DNA from: Desulfarculaceae bacterium
GTDB taxonomy: Bacteria > Desulfobacterota > Desulfarculia > Desulfarculales > Desulfarculaceae
Length of the DNA stretch: 64,000 nt
NCBI GenBank assembly: GCA_021737645.1
Contig: JAIPDO010000003.1
Location: 1 to 64,000 of the forward strand
Direction of reading: 5' to 3'
The notes under the pieces are model-generated. The model did not search any database, was not told the DNA's origin, and was given only the letters and a program-made list of their open reading frames with translations. Below, piece after piece: positions 23,944 through 32,223 of this stretch. The first letter of the stretch is position 1. The number at the start of each line of letters is the position of its first letter. Both the position numbers and the translations under genes were made by a program.

Positions 23944-25723
23944 GATGTCCTTCTTCTGTTGGTGATACTGTTGATGACGGCTTTTCATCGCTGTCCAGGC
24001 CTAGCGATATTCTGAGTTGTTTGTCTAGCTCTTCTCGCGTCATGGTCGTGCAGGGTCCACCCCAGTTACCCTGGCTTGGTTGGCGCTCATGGTTGGTTTT
24101 AAGGCTTTGTTGGCCCTTCTGTTCGGCCTTGAGCGGAAGGACTTGCCCGGCGGCAGGCAGGCCAGATAGTTTTTTTCTTTCCTCCTGCCGTACTTTTACA
24201 CAACCCTTCCAGGGATCGCAGGCGAGACACCGTTTAGTTTTCATGTCGGGTCCTTGCCCGAAACAGGGTGGTATTGGGGACGTAATTCCTTGGTCGGATT
24301 GACCGCTGGCTTCCGCGATAGCTAGTCTCTCTCTGGCCAGTTCCTCTTCCTCCAGTTGCCTTTGTTGCCTGGCCCGCTCATTTCTCTCCAGTTCATCGAC
24401 AGCCCGTTGGATATCGTAATCGGCCAGCTTCAGCACCTCGCTTTCAAGGATTGCGACCGGCAGGACCTGTCTGCGTTGCCTTCCCTCGATCGCCATCACA
24501 AGCAGGTGTCCCTCATGCTCCCCCTTTTCCCTCGATCCCTTGATATGACCCCACACCCACTGATAGTAGTGCCTCTGGGCGGGGTCAAAGGGATCGAAGT
24601 CGGCGGGCGTATAAGTAGGTTCCATGAGGAAGGGTAGGGCCCTCCTGAAATGGTCTCCGTTGACCTCCAGAACGAAACCCCGATAGGCCTCTGCGGCCTT
24701 TTCTGTCTTCAGATGGTTTGGCTGGGGGAAGCTTATTTTGAATTTTTCTGGTTTTTCGATATTCAAATTTTCATATTTCTGGCGAACCGCTTCAATGAAC
24801 AGTTCGTAAGGTGCCCCCATGCTGTCGGCCCGATGCCTGGCTAGGATCATGTTGCCATGCCATACAGGGTCCCCTTGAGCTGTGGGGGCGGGCATCGGGC
24901 CCACCTTTTCGTTTTGAATTTTCAGGTAGGCCTGTATGAAGCGTGCATTGCGTTCCAGTGGGTCCAGAAGTTCTTTGTAGTAGCCTGGGAACATCGAGTG
25001 GAAAAGGCGGGTTTCTTTTTCTAACAGCAGGGTGCGGTTTTTTCTGAACTGGACAAGTTGACGCTTGTCCAGTTCGCCCGAAACCGTCAGTCCTTTGAAT
25101 TGCTGGGCGACATGATCCGCTGTCAGGAAGTCAGGCAGCGGAATCTGACCGCTTTCCCCAGGCGTTAAAATCCCTTTTCCAGGGGCAGTAAGATTTTCTG
25201 TGTTAGGGGCAGTGGGATTTTTAAGAACCACCCCAGTTCCATGCTGGGGTTCCTCTTTATTATTCTTCTTTAATAAAGAAAGAGAAGGTGCGTACACCCC
25301 AGCGCCACTTTGGGCGCGTTCATCGTCTATTTTAAGGTATTTTAATAGAAAAATAGAGATGTTATCCCTTTTGATAAGGCCATAAAGTGGCGCGCCACTT
25401 TGGGCGTGCACCGCGCCACTTTGGGCGTGCACCGCGCCACTTTGGGCGTGGGTTTTCACAAGCCTAAATTCGTCACGTAGCCGCTCAATTGCCTTCTGAG
25501 CCGCCCGGGCCGTGAGCCCTGTGGTCGCTTCAATCTCTTGGCGGGTCTTGTCGCCCTGGATCAGGGTTAGCAATGCCTTGATGTCCCGCAGGCTGATGGG
25601 TTTTTTTCCACATATTTCCTGGAACGTGGCTTCAGTCGCCCGGATTAGCCGTAGGCCTACGCTGCTTAGTTCTTCAGGGCCGACGCCCTGGCTGGCGTTG
25701 TCTTGCTTGGGCGTGTCGACCAT
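23936..25723 (-). CDS. Replication-initiator-like protein with winged-helix N-terminus
   Basis: The 595-residue protein begins with a winged-helix-like region (about residues 42-90: SLRDIKALLTLIQGD, RQEIEATTGLTARAAQKAIERL). It is followed by tandem AQSGAV repeats (about 92-111 and 137-141) that are encoded by iteron-like DNA, then a low-complexity linker and a larger C-terminal part ending with Cys clusters (CLACDPWKGC). An initiator gene containing its own origin iterons and an AT-rich segment parallels lambda O. It starts one base into the stop of the regulator gene (TAATG). The replication role is inferred; a plain regulator remains possible. Confidence 0.6.
   Translation of the reverse strand: MVDTPKQDNASQGVGPEELSSVGLRLIRATEATFQEICGKKPISLRDIKALLTLIQGDKTRQEIEATTGLTARAAQKAIERLRDEFRLVKTHAQSGAVHAQSGAVHAQSGAPLYGLIKRDNISIFLLKYLKIDDERAQSGAGVYAPSLSLLKKNNKEEPQHGTGVVLKNPTAPNTENLTAPGKGILTPGESGQIPLPDFLTADHVAQQFKGLTVSGELDKRQLVQFRKNRTLLLEKETRLFHSMFPGYYKELLDPLERNARFIQAYLKIQNEKVGPMPAPTAQGDPVWHGNMILARHRADSMGAPYELFIEAVRQKYENLNIEKPEKFKISFPQPNHLKTEKAAEAYRGFVLEVNGDHFRRALPFLMEPTYTPADFDPFDPAQRHYYQWVWGHIKGSREKGEHEGHLLVMAIEGRQRRQVLPVAILESEVLKLADYDIQRAVDELERNERARQQRQLEEEELARERLAIAEASGQSDQGITSPIPPCFGQGPDMKTKRCLACDPWKGCVKVRQEERKKLSGLPAAGQVLPLKAEQKGQQSLKTNHERQPSQGNWGGPCTTMTREELDKQLRISLGLDSDEKPSSTVSPTEEGHHD
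25301..25450. repeat. Iteron-like repeats flanking an AT-rich tract inside the initiator gene
   Basis: Three head-to-tail 21-bp units start at 25391, 25412 and 25433 (core CGCGCCACTTTGGGCGTG; the third is incomplete), and one further core copy lies at 25301-25315. Between them is an AT-rich tract (about 25317-25384). A perfect 18-bp palindrome, AAAGTGGCGCGCCACTTT, lies at 25384-25401. Iterons beside an AT-rich stretch within an initiator gene is the layout of lambda-type origins. Confidence 0.65.
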
Positions 25724-26235
25724 TAGTCCCTGGCCAGCCTTTCTATGAGGTCGTTAAGTATCTGGGTCACATTGAAGAAGGCCAGGCTGTTCCGACCTGG
25801 CAACCTCGCAATCATGGCGGGGTCGACGAACAGGTTGACGTCGTCGAACAGGGTGAATTTGACCCGGCCCTTGAATTGGGGAAGATCGTCTTGAAGCCCC
25901 GATGGGGCCAAGATGATGGGGGTCTTCCCTGAAACCAAAAGCCAGTGATCAGAACCAGGCCTGGAACGATCTCCCACGATCCGATCAAGAGAAGAAAGGA
26001 TTTGGTCCTTTAGCCCCTGCGCCGCTTCCATTGAAAAGCCGCCCTGACCCCAAAACTGCTGGAGTAAGCCGCAGCCAATGGCGTCATCTAAGGTGTAGGT
26101 TGCGATGCCCCCACCAGGAGATCGTTTCCCAGTGGCTGGGGCATAGCCCGTTTGTCGCCAATGGAGCAGTCGACGGGTTGGGATGTCCAACTTTTGGGCG
26201 ACTGCGCCAGGTCTGAAATCAGTTTTTTGGCCCAT
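25723..26235 (-). CDS. MerR-like HTH regulator of the element
   Basis: The 170-residue protein starts at ATG 26235, preceded by AAGGA. Its N-terminus reads like a MerR-type helix-turn-helix: FRPGAVAQKLDIPTRRLLHW, then a wing with GIATYTLDDAIGCGLL. The C-terminal part (about 80-170) is of unknown fold. It is the first gene of the replication operon and overlaps the initiator by one base. It could be the control switch or an excisionase-like factor. No CI or Cro-type repressor is visible in the element. The gap to the integrase (26236-26369) is AT-rich and likely holds its promoter. Confidence 0.65.
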   Translation of the reverse strand: MGQKTDFRPGAVAQKLDIPTRRLLHWRQTGYAPATGKRSPGGGIATYTLDDAIGCGLLQQFWGQGGFSMEAAQGLKDQILSSLDRIVGDRSRPGSDHWLLVSGKTPIILAPSGLQDDLPQFKGRVKFTLFDDVNLFVDPAMIARLPGRNSLAFFNVTQILNDLIERLARD

Positions 26236-26369
26236 GGTTATCCTTAATAAAATGGTCACAAACCGAAGTAACTTATCGCGTATAAATACCCGATATGTCT
26301 AAGTTAACACGGTGGTAGCGCCTAACCAATACAAATCGGCCAAGATTATGAATAGCAAACAATATAAAA

Positions 26370-27479
26370 TTAGTAGGAAATAACATTGGCTGCCTTCGCC
26401 ATTCGCCCTTCCAACGGGTGCAGGTAGCGCTGGGTCGTTTCAATCCTGTTGTGACCCAACAGGTACATTAGGGTGCGTAAATCACCACCGCTAGCTAGGA
26501 AATGGCTGGCGTAAGTGTGACGAAGGTCATGGAGCCGGATGCCCGCCTTGTGGGCAGGGAGAACCCCGCTTTTGATGAGCTGCCGGGCGACTTGACGCAG
26601 TTTCCGCCTAAGCCAGTTGTGGGAATGGGGTATGGGGAAGAGGGGGCCGCCCGCAGAAGTCGCCTCCTGGAGCCGCAGGAGTTCCATGACACGGTCATTC
26701 AATGGCAGCCGCCTATACCGATCTCGGCTGCCAGTGGTGGTCTTGAAGTTCGTTACGCATAGGACCCGTGCTTTCAAATCGAGGTCCCGTGCAGTCAAGG
26801 CTAGCAGTTCCCCTTTGCGGAGCCCCAGGCGCACCAGGACGGCGAAGCATGGCCTAAACTCTTCGCAACAATGAGCCTCGAAGGCCCTGATTTCGTCGAC
26901 TTCAAGGATCACTGTGTCGGCTTTGGAGTCCGTTTCCTTGAGGGCCTTGATCCCATCGCAGGGGTTTTCAGCGGCCAGGCCCAACTCCATGGCGAAGCCG
27001 AAAAAGCGGCGGAGCTTGGACACCTCGTTGTTGATGGTGCAGCGGGTGATTGGCTTGGTGCCTTTGTGGTCCTGGGCGCGAAGGGAGCGGTAGCGCAGCA
27101 CCAGTTCCTTCCTGGCGGCCTCTTCCAAGGTGGCGGGGGTGAAGAAGCGGGTGAAGTGATGGAGAGCTTCCCGGTGGCGACGGATGCTGCCAGGCTTAAG
27201 CTGAACGGCAAGCTGGTCAATAAATTGTTCGACTATTGGCCCCCAGGCAGTGAGGCATTTTTGCTGGGGGTTGGGTCGGTCCACCCCTATGATGCTGTCC
27301 AGGTCGGGCGCAAGCGGGCTGACGTAGCCCTCTGTGAGTCGATCCCTTAGGGCCTCGGCTTCCCAGCGGCGCTTGAATGTGCGCCTGCCCCGTTTGCCGT
27401 CCTCATCAATCCAGCGGGTGGAGTAGGTGGGAGCTTTGCGGTTGCGGTTGACCTCGATCCAAACCTTGGAAACAGACAT
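26370..27479 (-). CDS. int: Tyrosine recombinase integrase
   Basis: The 369-residue protein has the complete catalytic set of phage integrases: R221 in RLGLRKGELLAL, K246, H317-x-x-R320 in LHDLRHTYASHFL, H343 in LLGHNRIETTQ and the nucleophile Y352 in RYLHP. An N-terminal arm-binding region and a core-binding domain (about 80-180) precede it. It lies 120 bp from the intact tRNA-His at the attR-side end, the usual position. I chose the ATG at 27479; an in-frame ATG at 27506 is possible but has a weaker ribosome site. It should drive integration and excision at the 66-bp repeats. Confidence 0.92.
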   Translation of the reverse strand: MSVSKVWIEVNRNRKAPTYSTRWIDEDGKRGRRTFKRRWEAEALRDRLTEGYVSPLAPDLDSIIGVDRPNPQQKCLTAWGPIVEQFIDQLAVQLKPGSIRRHREALHHFTRFFTPATLEEAARKELVLRYRSLRAQDHKGTKPITRCTINNEVSKLRRFFGFAMELGLAAENPCDGIKALKETDSKADTVILEVDEIRAFEAHCCEEFRPCFAVLVRLGLRKGELLALTARDLDLKARVLCVTNFKTTTGSRDRYRRLPLNDRVMELLRLQEATSAGGPLFPIPHSHNWLRRKLRQVARQLIKSGVLPAHKAGIRLHDLRHTYASHFLASGGDLRTLMYLLGHNRIETTQRYLHPLEGRMAKAANVISY

Positions 27480-27571
27480 GGCCTGCCCTTTCCCAAGGCA
27501 AGCCATCTCTGTAAGCCTGAATCAGTTCCGCCCCCTGTTTTTAGGGGGAGCGGGGATCTGCGGCCAATGTC

Positions 27572-27596
27572 TTGTAAGTATCTGAAATACTTACAA
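27572..27596. promoter_or_regulatory. Inverted repeat beside the attachment site
   Basis: A perfect 10-bp inverted repeat, TTGTAAGTAT and ATACTTACAA around CTGAA, ends three bases before the attachment repeat and immediately downstream of the tRNA-His 3' end. It could be an integrase or excisionase arm site, or a hairpin that ends or processes the tRNA transcript. There is no T-tract. Confidence 0.5.
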
Positions 27597-27599
27597 ATT

Positions 27600-27665
27600 T
27601 GGGGTGGCTAGTGGGACTTGAACCCACGGCCTCCAGGGCCACAACCTGGCGCTCTAACCAAACTG
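27600..27665 (-). repeat. Proximal attachment site inside tRNA-His
   Basis: This 66-bp copy is the one that stays in the functional tRNA gene. It begins exactly at the encoded CCA and is identical to 15352-15417. The crossover therefore lies within these bases, and the element restores the tRNA 3' end on integration. Confidence 0.95.
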
Positions 27666-27678
27666 AGCTATAGCCACC
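27600..27678 (-). tRNA. tRNA-His (GTG anticodon)
   Basis: The minus strand folds as a full cloverleaf: acceptor GTGGCTA with TAGCCAC, the extra 5' G (-1) opposite C73, a D arm with GAGC, an anticodon stem CCAGG/CCTGG with loop TTGTGGC (anticodon GTG, His), a T arm GTGGG/CCCAC and an encoded 3' CCA. The extra G is diagnostic of tRNA-His. It is the integration target of the element. Confidence 0.97.
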
Positions 27679-27718
27679 ACATACACCCCGGAAGTGACAA
27701 CCCGGTGAGTAGGTGCGA

Positions 27719-27747
27719 TTTATAACAGAGCCCCGGTGTGCTGGCAA
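27719..27747 (-). promoter_or_regulatory. Promoter of tRNA-His
   Basis: Read on the minus strand, TTGCCA and TATAAA are spaced 17 bp apart and lie about 40 bp upstream of the tRNA 5' end. The rest of the gap up to 27908 shows no gene. Confidence 0.65.
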
Positions 27748-27908
27748 GTGTTTTCACCTGACGCGTGATTCAGGGTGGGCAATGTTTTTGCCAGCCTGAC
27801 CGGTAACTTGACACCCAGCTACCCCTTCAATAGGATTAGGGTGCCCAGGGCCGTCCACCAAGGCGGCCCGCGTTGCTTGACCGGGTCAGGCCATAGGGAG
27901 AAAAAGGA

Positions 27909-29795
27909 TTGCAACTCATCGACATATTTAAAAACCGCACCCGCCACCCTTTCCGCCCCCGCACCTCGGACATAGTGCAGCGAGTCTTCGCCGACTTCCG
28001 CAATTACCAGGCCGAGGGCGACAACCTGATCCTGGGCGAAGGGCACCTGGCAGAGCGCCGGGTCTATGTGGTGGGCCAGCAAAAACCCAAACCGGAAAAA
28101 TTCCGATCTGCCGCGGATGTGGGCAAGCTCAACTGGGGCATGCTCACCGCGGACGAGCATTCCCAGGTTCTGCGCCTAATGCGCCAGCTCAGCGAAAGCG
28201 GGCCCCACGAGGACGCGGTGCTTTTGTCCATCGTGGACACCTACGGCGCGGACATCTCCATGGAGTCGGCCAGCCATTTGCAGGCTTTTTTTATCGCGCA
28301 CCTCATCCGGGCCTATATCAACGTGCCCATCCGCACCATCAGCATCGTGCTGGGCGAGGGCGGCTCGGGCGGTGCCCTGGCCGTTCAGGTGGCCGACCGC
28401 CGGGCGGCGGTGGAAGACGCCATGTACGCCACCGCCCCGCCGGAGTCGGTGGCGGCCATCATCTTCCGCGACCCTGCCCGCATCGACGACGCCTTGGCGG
28501 TGAGCAAATCCACCGCCAAACACCTTAAGCACTTCAAGGTGGTGGACAGCATTATTCCCCAGACCAAGAGCGTAATGGACGCCGACGGCTTGGCTGAGAA
28601 CATCGGGCTCTACCTGGAAAAGACCATCAAGGACCTGATGCGCCGCCGCCTGGACAAGCTGATGGACAAGCGCCTGGAGACCGCAGAGGAACTGGGGGTC
28701 ATCGACCGGGGCAAGTTTTTCGAGATCAAGCGTTTTATCGAGCGGCCCCTGAAGCATCTGTACAAGCCGCCGGCCCAGCTCAAGATCATCAGCGACCCCA
28801 GCGGAGCCACCATCCACCTTGACGACTCTTACGGCGACGGCACCATGGTGGAGCCTGGGCAGCCGCTGGTGCGTTGCGGCCAGGAGGTGGAAGGCGCCAA
28901 GGGCGATGGCTGCGGAGCCCTGATCCCTCTGGAAGAGTATATGAAGAACTTCCAGATCTGCCCTCACTGCGGCAAGCGCCACGTGCTGGACGCGGCGGGC
29001 TGGATCAGCGCCCTGGCCGATCCGGGCAGCTTCCACGAATTGTTCCGCAACATGACGGTGTTTGACCTGCTTCCAGAAGAAGACCTTCACGGCTATTACC
29101 GCGAATTCCTAAAGAAGCAGAAAAGGCGTAGTTCCTTCAACGAATCCCTGGTCACGGCCCACGCCACCATCCATGGCTATCCCGCGGTGCTGGCGCTGAG
29201 CGACTTCGCCTTCGCGGGCGGCTCCATGGGCGTGGTGTTCGGCGAAAAATTCCGCTTGGCCGTTGAATACGCCCGCCGCAAGGGCTGGCCCCTGGTCAGC
29301 GTGTGCTGCTCCGGTGGCGCGCGGCTCTACGAGGGCATCGTGGCCCTGATGCAGATGTATAAAACCATAGCCTCCGTCGAGCGCCTAAAGCGTGCGGGGG
29401 TGCCCTACATCTCCATTTTGGCCGACCCGGCCACCGGCGGGGCCATCGCCTCTTACGCCGCCTTGGGCGACGTGTGCCTGGCCGAGCCAGGAGCACTGGT
29501 CATATTCACCGGCCCCAGGGTTATGAAAGCCCGCGGCTTTGAGGTGGAGGAAGAGGCGGTGCGCTCGGACAGCCTGGTGCATACCTCGGCAGAGACATAT
29601 CGTCAGGAGTCTTACTACGGCGACATCCGGGGCATCCAGGAAGTGGTCCCCCGCGATGAAATGCGGCGCGCGGTGGCCCGCTATCTGGAGTTTTACGCCA
29701 GGGTGCGCACCGGGGAAACCAAAAAGAAGGGCGTTCGACCCTACCGCCGCAGGCAGCAAAACAGCTTGGACAGCAGCCTGGAAAACAGCGACTAG
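27909..29795 (+). CDS. Fused acetyl-CoA carboxylase carboxyltransferase, alpha-beta order
   Basis: The 628-residue protein joins an AccA-like N-terminal half (VLGEGGSGGALAVQVADR about residue 148, then PPESVAAIIFRD) to an AccD-like C-terminal half. The latter has Cys residues ending in CPHCGKRH near residue 355, DFAFAGGSMGVVFGEK, CCSGGARLYEGI and ADPATGGAIASYAALGD. Together they form the carboxyltransferase that passes CO2 from biotin to acetyl-CoA. Natural fusions are usually beta first; this one is alpha first. The TTG start at 27909 has GGGAG eight bases upstream. No BCCP or biotin carboxylase gene is adjacent. Confidence 0.85.
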   Translation: MQLIDIFKNRTRHPFRPRTSDIVQRVFADFRNYQAEGDNLILGEGHLAERRVYVVGQQKPKPEKFRSAADVGKLNWGMLTADEHSQVLRLMRQLSESGPHEDAVLLSIVDTYGADISMESASHLQAFFIAHLIRAYINVPIRTISIVLGEGGSGGALAVQVADRRAAVEDAMYATAPPESVAAIIFRDPARIDDALAVSKSTAKHLKHFKVVDSIIPQTKSVMDADGLAENIGLYLEKTIKDLMRRRLDKLMDKRLETAEELGVIDRGKFFEIKRFIERPLKHLYKPPAQLKIISDPSGATIHLDDSYGDGTMVEPGQPLVRCGQEVEGAKGDGCGALIPLEEYMKNFQICPHCGKRHVLDAAGWISALADPGSFHELFRNMTVFDLLPEEDLHGYYREFLKKQKRRSSFNESLVTAHATIHGYPAVLALSDFAFAGGSMGVVFGEKFRLAVEYARRKGWPLVSVCCSGGARLYEGIVALMQMYKTIASVERLKRAGVPYISILADPATGGAIASYAALGDVCLAEPGALVIFTGPRVMKARGFEVEEEAVRSDSLVHTSAETYRQESYYGDIRGIQEVVPRDEMRRAVARYLEFYARVRTGETKKKGVRPYRRRQQNSLDSSLENSD

Positions 29796-29816
29796 CCTTT
29801 ATTATGGGGGGAATGC

Positions 29817-30452
29817 ATGCCCACCGATCCCAATGAGAACCGGCTTTTCCGCTGGGCGGATGACATGCCGCCTCAGCTTTGGGACGATCTGGCCGCCCGT
29901 TCTCCCGCCGAGGCGGCCCAGACCACCGGGGCGGTTTGGGACGGCCAAGGCTACACCATGGCCATGCTGGGCCGGGAGCATCGCTTGGAGCCAAAGTCCC
30001 GGCGGGTGTACCTTACCGGGGACCCGGAGCATCGCTTGTCCTACCAGACCGGCCTGGTGCTCATCAGCACCCTGATCCGCAGCCTGGGGGTGCCCCCGGC
30101 AGGGCGCATGGTAACCCCCCAGGAACTGCCCGGCGGGACCCAGTTTTTCCAGGGTCCCCACGCCATCAATAACCGGCCCCTTGCCGAGCGCTTCGGCAAC
30201 GACCCCCACACTCTTTTGGAAGCGGCCCTGGCTATGGGCGGCGAGGCCTTTGAGGCCGGGGACCAGGGGGTGCGCCTGCCGGGCCTGCCCATGATTCCCT
30301 TATATGCCCTCATCTGGGCCGGTGACGATGAGTTTGCGCCCCGCGCGGTGGTGGGCATGGATGCCAACGCCCACTACCACCTGGCCCTTGACGGCATCTG
30401 GGCGCTGAGCAACCTCATGGTCTTCCGCCTTCTAAAGGAAGGCCCGGTATGA
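29817..30452 (+). CDS. DUF3786 protein
   Basis: The 211-residue soluble protein matches the DUF3786 pattern: an N-terminal helical part, a LSYQTGLVLISTLIRSLG segment, and a C-terminal IPLYALIWAGDDEFAPRA followed by LALDGIWALSNLMVFRL. The family is common in anaerobes, often near corrinoid, C1 or iron-sulfur genes, but its function is not established as far as I know. Here it overlaps a DUF3795 gene by four bases (ATGA), so the two are probably made together. The ATG at 29817 follows GGGGGGAA. Confidence 0.75.
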   Translation: MPTDPNENRLFRWADDMPPQLWDDLAARSPAEAAQTTGAVWDGQGYTMAMLGREHRLEPKSRRVYLTGDPEHRLSYQTGLVLISTLIRSLGVPPAGRMVTPQELPGGTQFFQGPHAINNRPLAERFGNDPHTLLEAALAMGGEAFEAGDQGVRLPGLPMIPLYALIWAGDDEFAPRAVVGMDANAHYHLALDGIWALSNLMVFRLLKEGPV

Positions 30453-30799
30453 ACAAAGGCACTGGGGCCTGCGGTATTAACTGCATGGTCTGCGGGCTCA
30501 TGCGCCAGGGCAAGTGCAGCCCCTGCGGGGCGGGCACCGAAGAACAGGCCCAGGCCAAGCTGGCCGCCCAGTTGGGTCTGATGGGCTCCGTGTGCCCCAT
30601 ATTGCAGTGCGCGGTGGAAAAGAAAGTGGACTACTGCTCAGCCTCCTGCGAGGTGTATCCCTGCCGCCACTTCATGTCCGGACCTTATCCCCTCAGTTCG
30701 GCCTACCTGGAAATGCAGGTTCGCCGCCGGGGCCAGACCAAGGGCGCGGCCAGCCCGGCCCGGCCTCCTGGCAAGGGAGATAAAAGCCGTCTGCACTGA
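30449..30799 (+). CDS. DUF3795 cysteine-rich protein
   Basis: The 116-residue protein has many cysteines in the order CGINCMVCGLMRQGKCSPC, CPILQC and YCSASCEVYPC, a DUF3795-type arrangement probably binding zinc or an Fe-S cluster. Basic residues mark the C-terminal tail. It overlaps the DUF3786 stop. A role as a metal-binding partner or redox adaptor of the DUF3786 protein is suggested by the coupling only. tRNA-Arg follows 55 bp downstream. Confidence 0.75.
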   Translation: MNKGTGACGINCMVCGLMRQGKCSPCGAGTEEQAQAKLAAQLGLMGSVCPILQCAVEKKVDYCSASCEVYPCRHFMSGPYPLSSAYLEMQVRRRGQTKGAASPARPPGKGDKSRLH

Positions 30800-30854
30800 G
30801 GCTTCGGCTTGGCAGAGCCGCCCCGCTGTGCTAAGTTTCCGCCAACCTTCCTAT

Positions 30855-30931
30855 GCCCTCGTAGCTCAGCAGGATAGAGCAACGGCCTCCTAAGCCGTAG
30901 GCCGCCCGTTCGAATCGGGCCGGGGGCACCA
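30855..30931 (+). tRNA. tRNA-Arg (CCT anticodon)
   Basis: The cloverleaf is complete: acceptor GCCCTCG with CGGGGGC, anticodon stem ACGGC/GCCGT with loop CTCCTAA (anticodon CCT, Arg), T arm GCCCG/CGGGC and encoded CCA at 30929-30931. tRNA-Arg(CCT) is a frequent integration target, and an integrase remnant lies just downstream. Confidence 0.95.
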
Positions 30932-31004
30932 TAATTACAGGTACTTACGGGATGGCTTCTCAGGGGAAACTCGCTCGGCGGGGAGATACGGGGAGGGCAG
31001 TTTC

Positions 31005-31100
31005 TCAGACCCCCCGAATCTCTCTCAGGTAATTGTTGGTAGTCGTGGCTTGGCTGTGCCCAAGGCGCGCCGGGTTTGCGCCAACGCCATGTCTGGTGGA
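31005..31100 (-). pseudogene. C-terminal remnant of a tyrosine recombinase
   Basis: On the minus strand an open stretch reads LGHSQATTTNNYLREIRGV and then a stop at 31005. This matches the end of phage integrases: the LGH motif, then the catalytic Tyr in NNYL. Nothing upstream is recognisable except a short RHGVGANPAR tail. It lies 74 bp from tRNA-Arg and just before lipA, so it is a fossil of an earlier integration. Confidence 0.65.
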
Positions 31101-31102
31101 TA

Positions 31103-31978
31103 ATGACCCCCATGCCACACCATCAACCAAAACCTCCCTGGCTCAGGCGCAGACTGGCCACCGTGGGCAGCAGCGGCATGGTGCATGCCAGCCTGGCCGC
31201 CTCCGGTCTGTTCACTGTGTGCCAGGAGGCGCAGTGCCCCAACCAGGGCGAGTGCTACGGCCGGGGCGAGGCCACCTTATTGCTCCTGGGCCCGGCCTGC
31301 ACCCGGCGCTGCACCTTCTGCGCGGTGACCAAGGTGAAGCCCTCGCCGCCCGACCCTGAAGAACCGGCCAACGCGGCCCGGGCCGCCGTGGAGCTGGGCC
31401 TTAACTACGTGGTGCTGACCATGGTCACCCGCGACGACCTGCCCGATGGCGGGGCGGGGCAGGTGGCCGCCACCATCGAGGCCCTGCACCAGGCCCTGCC
31501 CGGTGTGGGAGTGGAGGCGCTCATCTCCGACCTGGGCGGCAGCGCCGATGATCTGCAAATCGTCTTGGCCGCCGGCCCCAGGGTCTTGAACCACAACCTG
31601 GAAACCGTGCCCCGGCTCTACCGCGAGTTGCGCCCTCAGGCCCGTTACCAGCGCTCTCTGGAAGTGCTCAATCGGGCGGCGGATGCCGGGGCGCTCACCA
31701 AGAGCGGGCTCATGCTGGGCCTGGGCGAGACCCGCGAGGAACTGTTGGCCGTGTTCGATGACCTTTTGGCCGCAGGCTGCCGCATGCTCACCCTGGGGCA
31801 ATACCTGGCCCCGAGCCGCGAGCACCACCCGGTGGTGCGCTATGTGCCGCCCGAGGAGTTCGACTACCTGCGCGCCGAAGCCCTGGCCCGTGGCTTCGTG
31901 GCCGTGGCCAGCGGGCCTTACGTGCGCTCCTCCTACCAGGCGGCCCAGCTTTGGCAAGAAGCCATGGACGCCTTGTAG
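31103..31978 (+). CDS. lipA: Lipoyl synthase
   Basis: The 291-residue radical SAM protein has both LipA cluster motifs: CQEAQCPNQGEC (auxiliary cluster, CX4CX5C) near residue 40 and CTRRCTFC (radical SAM CxxxCxxC) near residue 70, and ends with a VRSSYQAAQLW segment as in LipA. It inserts two sulfurs into protein-bound octanoyl chains to make lipoate for 2-oxoacid dehydrogenases and the glycine cleavage system. The ATG at 31103 has GGTGGA upstream; the frame is open earlier into the integrase remnant. LipB is not adjacent. Confidence 0.93.
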   Translation: MTPMPHHQPKPPWLRRRLATVGSSGMVHASLAASGLFTVCQEAQCPNQGECYGRGEATLLLLGPACTRRCTFCAVTKVKPSPPDPEEPANAARAAVELGLNYVVLTMVTRDDLPDGGAGQVAATIEALHQALPGVGVEALISDLGGSADDLQIVLAAGPRVLNHNLETVPRLYRELRPQARYQRSLEVLNRAADAGALTKSGLMLGLGETREELLAVFDDLLAAGCRMLTLGQYLAPSREHHPVVRYVPPEEFDYLRAEALARGFVAVASGPYVRSSYQAAQLWQEAMDAL

Positions 31979-32223
31979 CCAAAGGCTCGTCTTAGTCTTC
32001 GCATCCAATCCGCTCTGTAAATCCGGGGATAGAGCAACACCCCCAAAGGCGTGCCATAAACGGAAAAAACTCCTTTTGGCGCCAGGTGCGGGTTTACATT
32101 TTTTAATGATGCGTTATCTTTGACCAGAGGTATTGAAATCTATCGACAATCTCGATCGGTAGCCCTGCCTGCGATCGTGAATTGTTATCGGAAAAACCGC
32201 CGATCCATCCTGGAGAGCCCATT

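Larger units (their letters stand above)
15352..27665. mobile_element. 12.3-kb tRNA-His integrated element (phage satellite or reduced prophage)
   Basis: The ends are exact 66-bp direct repeats derived from the 3' end of tRNA-His, and excision would yield a 12,248-bp circle. In order from the intact tRNA it holds a tyrosine integrase, MerR-like regulator, replication-initiator-like gene with internal iterons, small ORF, divergent serine recombinase, terminase small and large subunits, portal, MuF-type head protein, a possible scaffold, an HNH endonuclease and two orphan genes. No major capsid, tail, lysis or lysogeny-repressor gene is recognisable. The packaging-only content with intact att sites suggests a satellite that uses a helper phage, though an internally deleted prophage would look similar. 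Confidence 0.85.

Noticed and set aside
25391-25450. Tandem 21-bp repeats considered as a CRISPR array
   Set aside because: There are no spacers, the repeats are directly adjacent, and they lie within a coding region; iterons fit better.
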